DNA from: Maricaulis sp017643475
Lineage (GTDB): Bacteria > Pseudomonadota > Alphaproteobacteria > Caulobacterales > Maricaulaceae
Reading direction: 5' to 3'
DNA: 64,000 nt
NCBI RefSeq assembly: GCF_047123815.1
Contig: NZ_CP138920.1
Coordinates: 2,170,001-2,234,000, forward strand
The notes under the pieces were generated by a model. The model was not told the DNA's origin, searched no databases, and was given only the letters and a program-made list of their open reading frames with translations. Shown one piece after another: positions 8,212 through 16,422 of this stretch (position 1 is its first letter; each line of letters starts with the position of its first letter). A program made the translations under genes and the position numbers.

Positions 8212-9042
8212 TCAGCCTTCGCGGGTCATGTTGACCTGGTGCGGGTACGGGATCGAGATGCCGCCCTTGTCGAAGGCTTCCTTGACGTTTTTCATGGCGT
8301 CGAAGTGCACACCCCAGTAATCGCCGGAGTTACACCAGACACGTGTCACGATATCCACTGACGAGCCGCCATGGGCCATTACAGCTGTGAATACCGCCGG
8401 GTCCTTGAACACTCTTTCGTCAGCGCCCATCGTGTCCTGGATGATCTGCATGGCCTTGTCGATATCGTCGGAATAATCGATCGAGAAGGTGAAATCGACG
8501 CGGCGGGTATCGTTGGCGGAATAGTTCGTGATCACATCGCCCCAAGCGGAGCCGTTGGGGACGATGACCTTCTTGTTGTCACCGGTTGCCAGCTCTGTGG
8601 TGAAGAGGGTTATGTCCTTCACGGAACCGGCCTGGCCGGCCACCTCGACGAAGTCACCCAGCTTGTAGGGGCGAAAGAGGATGATCATCACGCCGGCTGC
8701 CAGGTTGGACAGCGTGCCCTGCAGGGCCAAGCCAATAGCCAGTGTCGCTGCACCCAGGGCCGCGACGAGGCTGGTCGTTTCAACGCCAAAGCGATTGAGA
8801 ACGGCGATGACGACAATCGCCATGATGCCGTAATAGGCCAGTGAGGCGAAAAATCCGCCCAGCGTGTCGTCGATGCGGTCGCTTTTGACAGCGGCATTGC
8901 GTACGGCCTTGCGGACGCCACCGGCGACCATCATGCCGACAATGAGGATGAGCGCAGCCAGAGCCAGGCTTGTGCCTGCATCAATGCCGCGTTCTATGAG
9001 AGAGGAGAGATTATCACCGGACATCAGTTCCTGGGGGTCCAT
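8212..9042 (-). CDS. MscS-family small-conductance mechanosensitive channel
   Basis: 276 residues, near E. coli MscS length. Three N-terminal membrane segments, then the pore helix TSLVAALGAATLAIGLALQGTLSNLAAG with the Ala/Gly packing of TM3, FRPYKLGDFVEVAGQAGSVKDI (MscS beta domain), VIVPNGSAWGDVITNYSAN and the C-terminal alpha/beta domain with RVWCNSGDYWGVHFDAMKNVKEAFD. It protects the cell from hypoosmotic shock by opening under membrane tension. ATG 9042; likely co-transcribed with the small membrane gene downstream. Confidence 0.95.
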   Translation of the reverse strand: MDPQELMSGDNLSSLIERGIDAGTSLALAALILIVGMMVAGGVRKAVRNAAVKSDRIDDTLGGFFASLAYYGIMAIVVIAVLNRFGVETTSLVAALGAATLAIGLALQGTLSNLAAGVMIILFRPYKLGDFVEVAGQAGSVKDITLFTTELATGDNKKVIVPNGSAWGDVITNYSANDTRRVDFTFSIDYSDDIDKAMQIIQDTMGADERVFKDPAVFTAVMAHGGSSVDIVTRVWCNSGDYWGVHFDAMKNVKEAFDKGGISIPYPHQVNMTREG

Positions 9043-9127
9043 CGGGGGCTCCTTTTAACGGGGAGAGCGCAACTAGCACTCTGCAATCTCGAGGGGAAAC
9101 TAAATTATATAACTCGCCTGAAAGCGA

Positions 9128-9835
9128 TCAGGCGGATTCGCGTACAATGATGATTTTCTGCCAGATCTTGGCGGACATGTTCGAAGTCAGGGATTCAATG
9201 TCATTGACGGCGGCGATAACGACCGGGTCGCGTGAATTCTGGGCGTAGAGCGCGGCGATCTTGCCCGCCAGGCTGAGCAGTTCGGCGCAATAATCCAGAT
9301 ATCGCGACAACTCGAAATCCGACATTTCCCGCGTCGGCGAGGATTCCGTGCGCGGTCCCAGCTTGAGGACCGCCGTCGGGTCCTTGGTCAGCTGGTGCAT
9401 GTCGATGATGTGGGCGATCGAGCGCAGTTCGTGCAGATCGTCCAGGGCGAGGCTTCGCTTGAGGCGCTCCTCGATGCGCGAGAGCGTGAAGATGGCGACC
9501 GCTGCCAGGATGACGATGTTCAGCCCTGCTTCGACGCCCTCGAAAACGGTGAAGATGTCGGCGCCGGTGCCGTTCACGCCGATCGCCGAGTAAAGCCAAT
9601 ATCCCATATAGGTAAGGGCCACGACCGCGCCGAGAATGGCGGCAGCGGTGCCCATGCGCAGGACGATGTACGGTCTGGCCAGGCGCTCGGAGCGGCGTCG
9701 GTCGCGCTTGCCCAGCTCTATAACCTCGGCAACGACATTATTCAGGCTGGCATCAGGGAAACGCTCGCGCACGCGGTCAGCGAGGCGATCGAGAGTTTCG
9801 ATAATATGAGCCGAATTCAGTGACTTGAATGGCAA
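9128..9835 (-). CDS. Two-helix membrane protein of unknown function
   Basis: 235 residues from TTG 9835 (AGGGGG precedes it, inside a small CCCC/GGGG hairpin that could modulate initiation). Two membrane segments at about residues 60-82 and 105-122 flank a short loop. The long C-terminal cytoplasmic part is helical, with RIEERLKRSLALDDLHELRSIAHIIDMHQLTKDPTAVL and a final helix region. I do not recognise a family; it is clearly a real gene by codon use and position. Confidence 0.7.
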   Translation of the reverse strand: MPFKSLNSAHIIETLDRLADRVRERFPDASLNNVVAEVIELGKRDRRRSERLARPYIVLRMGTAAAILGAVVALTYMGYWLYSAIGVNGTGADIFTVFEGVEAGLNIVILAAVAIFTLSRIEERLKRSLALDDLHELRSIAHIIDMHQLTKDPTAVLKLGPRTESSPTREMSDFELSRYLDYCAELLSLAGKIAALYAQNSRDPVVIAAVNDIESLTSNMSAKIWQKIIIVRESA

Positions 9836-9887
9836 TTTTTCCCCCTGTCGGGGAGAGAATGCCTCGCGCGTTGCGCGATGTCACCCG

Positions 9888-10844
9888 TTAAGTCGCGGTG
9901 GTGGCGACAGCAGCGCTGGAGCTGGCGGCGGTGATCGCCGCGACCATGGCCGCCTGGGCCGCGAGGATCGCGGCCAGGTCAGCTGCCGCACCGACAGGGC
10001 TGGCATCTCCCATTTGCATCTGGGCCAGACGCATGGCGATTTTCGGCGCGGCAGTGCTGGAGACACGCGGGCGCATCTCCTTGATGGTCTCGAAACTGCG
10101 CACCAGCGCGTCGGCCATACTGGCTCCGTCGCCCTGGGCCGCGAGCACGGCGAGGCCGGTCTTGCCGACACCATGACGCAGGGAAGAGCGACCGCGAACG
10201 GCCAGGTTCAGACTGGTCCAGGATGCAGCGATATCGCCGTAATCCGTGTCCAGCAGCGCAACTTCATAAGCCGCCGCATCGGCGTGGGATTTGGGAATAC
10301 CGGCCGAACGCAGGGCCTCGCGTGTGCGATCCAGGCGGACGGCGCAATCTTCCGGCGTCTCGCCCAATGCGGTGAAGGCAGCGGCGAGAACTTCCTCCCG
10401 CATCGGTTCGCGGCGCCACCAGGGCGCGGCAATGGCGTCGAGATTATCGTAGAAATGATCCGCCTGGTGCGCATGGCCGCCCGCAGCAAGCAGGGCAAGT
10501 GCGGCGCAGGATCCACCTTGCGACAGATGCCGACTGCCGCGGGCCTTGCGACGTTCCTTGAGCCCTTCGCGGACGTCAAAGAAATGTTTTGCACTACGGC
10601 CGGCGGTAACAAGGGCAGCAGCAAAGACAAGGCGCATGGCCTTTGCCGGAGCTTTCCAGGCACCCAGCCCGTCATTGAGCTGGTCGCGGGCCTCGAAGAC
10701 GCGTTCGATCAGGCATTCGACATCCTGTTTGGCGTTAAGCGAGGAGAGGGCGGCGAAACGGGCATACATGCGCTCACTCTTGTGCGCCCGGGCCAGATAG
10801 GCCTCGTCCAGCGATTTGAATCGCTCGATTACCGCATGTTCCAT
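9888..10844 (-). CDS. Alpha-helical protein of unknown function
   Basis: 318 residues, no signal peptide, strongly alanine-rich and helical. Features include ERVFEARDQLNDGLGAWKAPAKAMRLVFAAALV, KHFFDVREGLKERRKARGSRHL and a low-complexity C-terminus (AAILAAQAAMVAAITAASSSAAVATTAT). ATG 10844 with GGGTGA upstream. The N-terminal part resembles DUF4003-type proteins in spacing, but I would not assign it. It precedes the unknown membrane gene at 9128 on the same strand with a 52-bp gap. Confidence 0.65.
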   Translation of the reverse strand: MEHAVIERFKSLDEAYLARAHKSERMYARFAALSSLNAKQDVECLIERVFEARDQLNDGLGAWKAPAKAMRLVFAAALVTAGRSAKHFFDVREGLKERRKARGSRHLSQGGSCAALALLAAGGHAHQADHFYDNLDAIAAPWWRREPMREEVLAAAFTALGETPEDCAVRLDRTREALRSAGIPKSHADAAAYEVALLDTDYGDIAASWTSLNLAVRGRSSLRHGVGKTGLAVLAAQGDGASMADALVRSFETIKEMRPRVSSTAAPKIAMRLAQMQMGDASPVGAAADLAAILAAQAAMVAAITAASSSAAVATTAT

Positions 10845-11001
10845 AATTCACCCTCGCACTGTCCCGAAGCTGTCATCATGCTGCATGGCGATATTCTGCG
10901 GCAGAGGGACAGTCTGGCGCAGTGTCCCCTGTTGGTGTGTCGGCTGTGGACAGCGCCTGTTTCACCATTGCCCGGGCGCGTTTTCGCGATCAGGATGAAG
11001 C

Positions 11002-13467
11002 ATGGCCTCGGCTCAGCTTCCTTCCCCCATAGCGCACTGGTTTTCCCGGCGCGGCTGGGCGCCTCGCTCGCACCAGCTGGACATGCTGGAAAAGGCACGA
11101 GCGGATGAGCACGCGTTGCTGATCGCACCGACAGGCGGCGGCAAGACCCTGGGTGGTTTCCTGCCCAGCCTGGTCGAGCTGCACGAAACCCTGGGCCAGG
11201 GCGCGACCAATCCGCGCCGTAAACATGCGCTGCACACACTCTATATTTCGCCCCTCAAGGCGCTGTCGGTTGATGTCGCCCGTAATCTGATCCAGCCAGT
11301 CGAGGAAATGGGGCTGGGCCTTCGCATCGAGACACGAACAGGCGATACCTCCGCCTCGAAACGCCAGCGTCAGCGGGCTCATCCGCCAGACATTCTGCTG
11401 ACCACGCCGGAACAGCTGGCACTGTTCTGTGCGACGGCGAATGCACAGAGCTTTCTGGGTGACCTCAAGCGGATCATTATTGACGAGATCCATGCGCTGG
11501 CGCCGCAAAAGCGGGGTGATCTACTGAGCCTTGGCATGGCGGCTTTGTCGCGATGGGCGCCGAATGCCCAGCGGGTAGGGCTATCCGCGACGGTGGCGGA
11601 CGAGCAGGGGCTGGCACGCTGGCTGGTGCCCCAGGACGAGGCCGAGACCTCCAGCTTCGCCAGTATCGTGCGCGGTGATGCCGGCGCGCGGCCGGATGTT
11701 GAAATCCTCGATCCGGACGAGCGCATTCCCTGGGCGGGACATTCAGGACGCCATGCGCTGGGCGATGTCTATCAGCGTATCCGGCAGGCGCGCATGACCC
11801 TGGTCTTTGTGAATACACGCTCCCAGGCGGAGGCGACTTTCCAGGACCTCTGGCACATGAATGCCGACAATCTGCCCATTGCCCTGCACCACGGATCGCT
11901 GGCTCCGGAACAACGCCGCAAGGTCGAAGCGGCCATGGCGCGCGGCGCGTTGAAGGCGGTGGTGTGTACGTCCACGCTCGATCTGGGCATCGACTGGGGT
12001 GATGTGGATCTGGTGATCCAGATGGGAGCGCCGAAAGGGTCTTCCCGTTTGATGCAGCGTCTGGGGCGCGCCAATCACCGGCTGGACGATCCGTCCCGCG
12101 CCCTGCTGGCCCCGACCAATCGTTTCGAGCATCTGGAGTGCGAGGCAGCACGCGACGCTGTGGCGGCCAATGCGCTGGATGGCGAACCGCTGGCTGCGGG
12201 GGCGCTGGATGTTCTGGCCCAGCATGTCATGGGGCGGGCCTGCGGTGAGCCGGTCGACCAGGATGCACTCTTTGAGGAGATCTGCCGGGCGGCGCCCTAT
12301 GCCGAGATGGATCGGGAAACGTTCGACAGGATCTTCGAGTTTTCGGCAACCGGCGGCTATGCGCTTCAGACCTATGATCGTTTTCGTCGCATGGTTAGGG
12401 GCAAGGACGGGTTGTGGCGCGCGCGTACACCGCAGATCGCCCAGCGACATCGCATGAATGTCGGTACGATCGTAGAGGCGCCCATGCTGGACGTGGTGGT
12501 CTCGTCGCGCGGGCGCGGCGGGCGCAGGCTGGGGCAGATCGAGGAATGGTTCGTCGAACAGCTCGTGCCGGGAGACACGTTTCTGTTCGCGGGTCAGGTC
12601 CTGAAGTTCCAGGGTATCGAGGAGATGGCAGCGCGGGTCACGCGAAGCTCTGATCCCGAGCCGAAGATCCCGTCCTATCAGGGCGGAAAATTCCCGCTCT
12701 CCACCTATCTCGCGCAGCGTGTGCGTGACATGGTCCAGGATCCGGTGCGCTGGGGACACTTGCCGGAACAGGTGCAGGAATGGCTGAGGATCCAGCAGGA
12801 GAAATCCGAACTGCCGCGGGCAGACGGACTGTTGGTGGAAACCTTTCCGCGCAATGCCAAATTCTACCTCGTCTGTTACCCCTTCGAAGGGCGTCTCGCG
12901 CACCAGACCCTGGGCATGTTGCTGACACGTCGCTTGGAGCGGATGCGCATGCGGCCGATGGGGTTTGTTGCAAACGAGTATGCGCTTTCCGTTTGGGGGC
13001 TGCGGGACATGTCCGGGCTGGATCTCAACGCTTTGTTCGCCGAGGACATGATGGGCGATGACCTGGACGCGTGGCTGGCCGAAAGCGACCTGATGAAACG
13101 AACCTTCCGCAATTGCGCGGTTATCGCCGGGCTGATCGAGCGCCGTTTCCCGGGGCAGGAGAAAACCGGCCGCCAGGTCACCTTCTCAACGGACTTGATC
13201 TACAATGTGCTGCGCGAGCACGAGCCCGATCATGTGCTGATGAAAGCGGCGTGGAACGACGCCGCTTCGGGACTTCTGGACATCCGCCGCCTGGGCAAGG
13301 CGCTCGAACGGGTCCAGGGACGGATCCGGCATATGGGACTGGACCGAATCTCGCCGCTCGCGGTACCGGTGATCCTGGAGATCGGCAAGGAGCCGGTCTA
13401 TGGCGAGGCGCAGGAGAGCATTCTCGAGGACGCTTCGCAGGATTTGATAGCCGAGGCGATGGCGTGA
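11002..13467 (+). CDS. Ligase-associated DNA damage response DEXH box helicase (Lhr-type)
   Basis: 821 residues. SF2 motifs in order: Q-like WAPRSHQLDMLEKA, motif I APTGGGKT (~42-49), motif II DEIHAL, motif III LSATVADEQG, motif IV LVFVNTRSQAE, motif V VVCTSTLDLGIDWGDVDLV and motif VI MQRLGRANHRLDDPS. The Lhr-core WH/beta domain follows (FQGIEEMAARVTRSSDPEPKIPSYQGGKFPLST). In the family this helicase works with a DNA ligase, a nuclease and the phosphoesterase PdeM in bacterial DNA end repair. Here pdeM follows with a one-base overlap, but the ligase and nuclease genes are not adjacent. Confidence 0.93.
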   Translation: MASAQLPSPIAHWFSRRGWAPRSHQLDMLEKARADEHALLIAPTGGGKTLGGFLPSLVELHETLGQGATNPRRKHALHTLYISPLKALSVDVARNLIQPVEEMGLGLRIETRTGDTSASKRQRQRAHPPDILLTTPEQLALFCATANAQSFLGDLKRIIIDEIHALAPQKRGDLLSLGMAALSRWAPNAQRVGLSATVADEQGLARWLVPQDEAETSSFASIVRGDAGARPDVEILDPDERIPWAGHSGRHALGDVYQRIRQARMTLVFVNTRSQAEATFQDLWHMNADNLPIALHHGSLAPEQRRKVEAAMARGALKAVVCTSTLDLGIDWGDVDLVIQMGAPKGSSRLMQRLGRANHRLDDPSRALLAPTNRFEHLECEAARDAVAANALDGEPLAAGALDVLAQHVMGRACGEPVDQDALFEEICRAAPYAEMDRETFDRIFEFSATGGYALQTYDRFRRMVRGKDGLWRARTPQIAQRHRMNVGTIVEAPMLDVVVSSRGRGGRRLGQIEEWFVEQLVPGDTFLFAGQVLKFQGIEEMAARVTRSSDPEPKIPSYQGGKFPLSTYLAQRVRDMVQDPVRWGHLPEQVQEWLRIQQEKSELPRADGLLVETFPRNAKFYLVCYPFEGRLAHQTLGMLLTRRLERMRMRPMGFVANEYALSVWGLRDMSGLDLNALFAEDMMGDDLDAWLAESDLMKRTFRNCAVIAGLIERRFPGQEKTGRQVTFSTDLIYNVLREHEPDHVLMKAAWNDAASGLLDIRRLGKALERVQGRIRHMGLDRISPLAVPVILEIGKEPVYGEAQESILEDASQDLIAEAMA

Positions 13468-14195
13468 TGATCAGACAGCTTGAAAAGTCGGCCGATCAGC
13501 TCTCGTTCGAGCTCGCTGGGCATCGTCTGTTCGCGCACCGCTCCGGCGCGCTCTTTGTGCCGGAATTTGATGCGCTGATCGTCTCGGACTTGCACTTTGA
13601 AAAAGGCTCGGCCTACGCGCGCTCAGGTCAGATGTTGCCGCCTTACGACACCCGGGAAACCCTGCGCCGCCTGGGGGAGGTGGTTGAGCAGATTGATCCG
13701 GCCTGTGTCATCGCGCTCGGCGACAGTTTTCACGACCTTGATGCTGCAGGGCGGATGTCTGTGGAGGATCGGGGGGGCTTGAAGGCTCTCGTGAACGCGC
13801 GGGAGCGATGGATCTGGATCGAGGGCAATCACGATCCGGAGCCGCCGGAGGATCTGGGCGGCGAGATCCATCACGAGCTGAGGCTGGGAAATCTGGTTCT
13901 GCGGCATGAGCCGGAGGCAGGGGCGGCGCGCGGGGAAATCTGCGGGCACCTGCATCCCTGTGCGAAAGTGCGGGGCAAGGGGCGAGCCGTCCGGCGTTTC
14001 GCCTTTGCGACAAATGGCGACCGCCTGATCATGCCCGCATTTGGCGCTTATACCGGTGGGCTGAATGTCTGTGACGACGCGATCGTGGCGGTCTTCGGTG
14101 AGGTGCCCAGCGTGATGGTCCTGGGGCGGGAGCAGGTTCATGCGATTTCGCCGCGTCAGCTTGTACCGGATCGTTACCGGACGAGGACCAGGTAG
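13467..14195 (+). CDS. pdeM: Ligase-associated DNA damage response endonuclease PdeM
   Basis: 242 residues of calcineurin-like metallophosphoesterase fold. The metal-binding motifs are complete: SDLHFEKG, ALGDSFHD, EGNHDPEP and GHLHPC. PdeM acts on DNA as a Mn2+-dependent phosphodiesterase in the Lhr/ligase repair set. ATG 13467 overlaps the helicase stop (TGATG; an alternative GTG is at 13464). The last 22 bp overlap the convergent DUF3429 gene. Confidence 0.92.
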   Translation: MIRQLEKSADQLSFELAGHRLFAHRSGALFVPEFDALIVSDLHFEKGSAYARSGQMLPPYDTRETLRRLGEVVEQIDPACVIALGDSFHDLDAAGRMSVEDRGGLKALVNARERWIWIEGNHDPEPPEDLGGEIHHELRLGNLVLRHEPEAGAARGEICGHLHPCAKVRGKGRAVRRFAFATNGDRLIMPAFGAYTGGLNVCDDAIVAVFGEVPSVMVLGREQVHAISPRQLVPDRYRTRTR

Positions 14196-14650
14196 GCCAC
14201 GCTGATGGCCAGGTGGGCGAGCACCACGCCAGTGGTCAGAACTGTCCGCAATCGCCCGTACCAGACCGGTAGATCACGGCGCAGCACTGCCTGCCTGTCC
14301 CATACCCACAAGGCTGCGAAGCACACACTCATCATGGTCCAGGCGGCAATCGGCTGACCGGCCCAGTGGGTTAGCACCGAGGCGAGGGCGATCAGGCTGG
14401 GCGCGATCGAAATTCCGAGTGACAGGCTGTCCGGGCTTGCCCGAGCGGTGATGAGTTCACCCCAACGCACACCACCAAGGAAAGTCGCGATCAGGCCGGA
14501 GTAGATCGTGAACACCCACATCTCTGTTGCGGGGCTTCGGCCCTGGTTTGCTGTGGCAACCAGCAGCAATACCGCAGTCCAGAACGGGATCAGGCCGGCG
14601 AGGCCGAGAAACAGCGCCGGTTTGGGGATGGGTGTGAAGTCACGAGCCAT
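14174..14650 (-). CDS. DUF3429 family membrane protein
   Basis: 158 residues with five predicted membrane segments. The family signature is clear: PALFLGLAGLIPFWTAVLLL at the start and YSGLIATFLGGVRWGEL. These proteins are common in alpha- and gammaproteobacteria, with no established function. It is the last gene of a leftward run that includes podJ, tauE and the TIGR02186 gene. Confidence 0.88.
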   Translation of the reverse strand: MARDFTPIPKPALFLGLAGLIPFWTAVLLLVATANQGRSPATEMWVFTIYSGLIATFLGGVRWGELITARASPDSLSLGISIAPSLIALASVLTHWAGQPIAAWTMMSVCFAALWVWDRQAVLRRDLPVWYGRLRTVLTTGVVLAHLAISVAYLVLVR

Positions 14651-14684
14651 GCCCCTGAACTAGTCCTGCCAGTGCGCAAGGCAA

Positions 14685-15473
14685 TCAGCGACGGCCGAAC
14701 ATTGCAGCAGCTGCGTATCCAGCCAGCATGGCGAGGGCGACGCAAAGCAGGCCGTAAATCATCGGTGCGCCGTGTGCGAACTCGTAGATGACACGCTCAA
14801 TCCCGGCTTTCTCAACACGCATGCTGGTTGAACGGCTGGCGATCGGCCGGCCTTCCCGGAAGAGATAGACCTCGGCCGTATAGTTTCCGACCGGCGTGCG
14901 TGGCGGCAGGGCAAGGGTCGCGCGGAACAGGCCGCCATCAAGCACGTCCACACCACGCGGAGCGGCGGAATAGAGGTCTTCGCGCGCACCGGCGCGTTGC
15001 ACGGCGGCAAAGTATTCCGACAGGTCCGCGCCGGTCGGCTCGCTGTCCTCGGCCGGGGCCTCGATGGCTTCGAGGTCGTTCAGTCTATCCGCATAGGCCT
15101 GGACCAGTAATTGCGGCAGGCCGATATCATTACGGATCAATGCTTCAGACGTGGCAATTTCTTCCAGCGGGCGGGTGCTGGCGATGGAGTAGTAAGCGGG
15201 CACGCCGTCAAACTCCTGGGCCTGGGCGTTGACCCAGATGCCAAAAGAACGGCGCTTCTGCATGACCCGGAGATCCTGGTCCGGGCCGCGCAGGACCACC
15301 ACGATCTCGTCCTGGATGGTCAGGCCGCGTGTGGCGCCGTAGAGGATGAGCTCTGTGCCGGCAAAATCCTCGCGGATCTCGACCGTCTCATGCGTCAGGG
15401 CTGCCATGATCTGCGGCGCTTCCTGGGGCACGGCCTGTTGCAGGCTGGCAGCGAGGGCGAGTTCGAGCAACAC
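14685..15473 (-). CDS. TIGR02186 family membrane-anchored protein
   Basis: 262 residues: N-terminal signal-like segment, a long extracytoplasmic beta-rich domain (VEIREDFAGTELILYGATRG, DEIVVVLRGPDQDLRVMQKRR, GIWVNAQAQEFDGVPAYYSIASTRPL) and a C-terminal membrane helix IYGLLCVALAMLAGYAAAAMFGRR. This is the alphaproteobacterial TIGR02186 layout, which regularly accompanies a TauE/SafE exporter. GTG start at 15473 shares one base with the exporter's TAG (TAGTG). Probably an accessory subunit of the exporter; inferred from linkage. Confidence 0.85.
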   Translation of the reverse strand: MLLELALAASLQQAVPQEAPQIMAALTHETVEIREDFAGTELILYGATRGLTIQDEIVVVLRGPDQDLRVMQKRRSFGIWVNAQAQEFDGVPAYYSIASTRPLEEIATSEALIRNDIGLPQLLVQAYADRLNDLEAIEAPAEDSEPTGADLSEYFAAVQRAGAREDLYSAAPRGVDVLDGGLFRATLALPPRTPVGNYTAEVYLFREGRPIASRSTSMRVEKAGIERVIYEFAHGAPMIYGLLCVALAMLAGYAAAAMFGRR

Positions 15474-16414
15474 TAGTGACCCACCTCTCCGCCGCGCGGC
15501 AGCACGACAAACATGTCAGAGGGTGTCACGACGAGGTCCCAGCCCAGCTTGAGGCAGACGGCAAGCACCATGAAGGCGAGCAGGGCGCGCAATTCCTCAC
15601 CCTTCACATGCCGTCCGGCACGGGCACCGAACTGGGCGCCGACAACACCGCCAACTGTCAGCAGCATGGCGAGAACAACGTCGACGGTCTGGTTCTGTGA
15701 GGCTTGCAGGAAGGTCGTCAGACCGGTGACGAAAAGGATCTGGAACAGCGAGGTGCCGACCACGACATTGGTCGGCATGCGCAGGATGTAGATCATCGCC
15801 GGCACCATGACGAAACCACCGCCCACACCCATGATCGCGGCCAGCGTGCCGACAAAGAAGCCGATGGCTATGGGCGGGATGACCGAGATGTAGAGCCCGG
15901 AACGCGGAAACCGCATCTTGAAAGGCAGGGCGTCAATCCAGGTGCGTTTGCGGTGCCCGCCACGTCCGCCCTCTCGGCGTTCTTCGGGCTGGCGTCGACG
16001 CATGATCGCGCGCACGCTTTCGATCAGCATGAGCCCGCCGATAATACCCAGGAAGCTGACATAACTGAGCGAGATAATAAGGTCGATCTGGCCCAGCCCC
16101 CGCAAAAACGAGAAAAGCTGGACACCAAAAATGGACCCAGCGGAACCGCCAATCAGCAGCAGCCCCCCCATTTTCGGATCGAGTGTTCGTCGTCGCCAGT
16201 GGGCCAGGGCGCCGGAGGCCGACGAGGCGACGATCTGGTTGGCCTCGGTCGAGACGGCGACAGCGGGCGGGATGCCGATGAACATCAGCATGGGCGTCAT
16301 CAGAAATCCGCCACCCACTCCGAACATGCCGGACAGGAAGCCAACGCCGGCTCCCAGTCCAAGCAGAAGGAAGATGTTTACGGAAATCTCAGCGATTGGC
16401 AGATAGATCTGCAC
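15473..16414 (-). CDS. TSUP family transporter (TauE/SafE-type sulfite/organic anion exporter)
   Basis: 313 residues, about eight membrane segments. The TSUP repeats are seen twice: GAGVGFLSGMFGVGGGFLMTPMLMFIGIPPAVAVSTEANQ in half one, split here as two adjoining motifs, and FVGTLAAIMGVGGGFVMVPAMIYIL in half two. A basic cytoplasmic insert (RRRQPEERREGGRGGHRKR) separates them. Substrates in the family are sulfite, sulfoacetate or related anions; which one applies here is unknown. It begins 8 bp after the podJ-like stop and is coupled to TIGR02186. Confidence 0.88.
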   Translation of the reverse strand: MQIYLPIAEISVNIFLLLGLGAGVGFLSGMFGVGGGFLMTPMLMFIGIPPAVAVSTEANQIVASSASGALAHWRRRTLDPKMGGLLLIGGSAGSIFGVQLFSFLRGLGQIDLIISLSYVSFLGIIGGLMLIESVRAIMRRRQPEERREGGRGGHRKRTWIDALPFKMRFPRSGLYISVIPPIAIGFFVGTLAAIMGVGGGFVMVPAMIYILRMPTNVVVGTSLFQILFVTGLTTFLQASQNQTVDVVLAMLLTVGGVVGAQFGARAGRHVKGEELRALLAFMVLAVCLKLGWDLVVTPSDMFVVLPRGGEVGH

Positions 16415-16422
16415 CGCGGCCT

